From positions 15,865,859 through 15,929,858 of the forward strand of contig NC_049981.1 of NCBI RefSeq assembly GCF_000003815.2: a stretch of DNA of 64,000 nucleotides, in the 5' to 3' direction. The stretch is from Branchiostoma floridae. Taxonomy: Eukaryota > Chordata > Leptocardii > Amphioxiformes > Branchiostomatidae. The notes beneath the pieces are model-generated. The model made no database searches. It was not told the DNA's origin and saw only the letters and a list, made by a program, of their open reading frames with translations. Made by a program: the position numbers and the translations under genes. Shown here one piece after another: positions 59,591-64,000 of the stretch (positions within the stretch are counted from its first letter, which is position 1; each line of letters starts with the position of its first letter).

Positions 59591-64000
<4,410 letters not shown>

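Overview
This is eukaryotic, metazoan genomic DNA. It has long AT-rich introns with GT/AG splice sites, vertebrate-like gene families (an alpha-2,8-sialyltransferase, WDR7), tRNA-derived SINEs, many small DNA transposons and a Tx1/L1-like LINE. The gene complement and the abundance of palindromic elements suggest an invertebrate deuterostome, most likely a lancelet (Branchiostoma). The organism is an inference; no diagnostic sequence was searched. Gene models were built by hand from splice sites and reading phase.

Layout. (1) 1-16 kb is gene-poor: a 37-bp minisatellite, two inverted copies of an ~890-bp TIR element (7.8-8.7 and 14.7-15.6 kb), a decayed hAT-like element (8.77-9.85 kb) and a hAT MITE with a perfect 8-bp target duplication (13.65-14.0 kb). 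(2) 16.3-20.9 kb (+) holds the 3' end of an unidentified gene made of tiny coiled-coil-like exons and an AATAAA. (3) 21.6-34.3 kb (-) is an ST8SIA-type sialyltransferase, convergent with the preceding gene. Its introns carry nested MITEs, a SINE and a long miRNA-like hairpin. (4) 36.9-47.9 kb is a large imperfect palindrome: two oppositely oriented copies of a six-exon gene for a small secreted double-WSC-domain protein flank a centre holding initiator tRNA-Met genes and an inverted pair of reverse-transcriptase remnants. (5) 49.4-50.4 kb (+) is an apparently single-exon secreted leucine-rich-repeat protein, followed by a hairpin abutting a 100-N assembly gap. (6) 51.4-51.7 kb (-) is the terminal exon of a TLC-domain membrane protein. 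(7) 53.37-56.75 kb (+) is a 5'-truncated, frameshifted LINE bracketed by a target-site duplication. (8) 59.6-62.7 kb (-) is the 3' end of WDR7 (Rabconnectin-3 beta); the gene continues past the right edge. A 6-nt in-frame microexon is proposed in it.

The genes do not form one pathway. The sialyltransferase (Golgi glycan capping), the WSC proteins (putative secreted carbohydrate binders) and the LRR protein all act in the secretory pathway, WDR7 acts in V-ATPase regulation, and the TLC protein lies in intracellular membranes. The most unusual structure is the WSC/tRNA-iMet palindrome.
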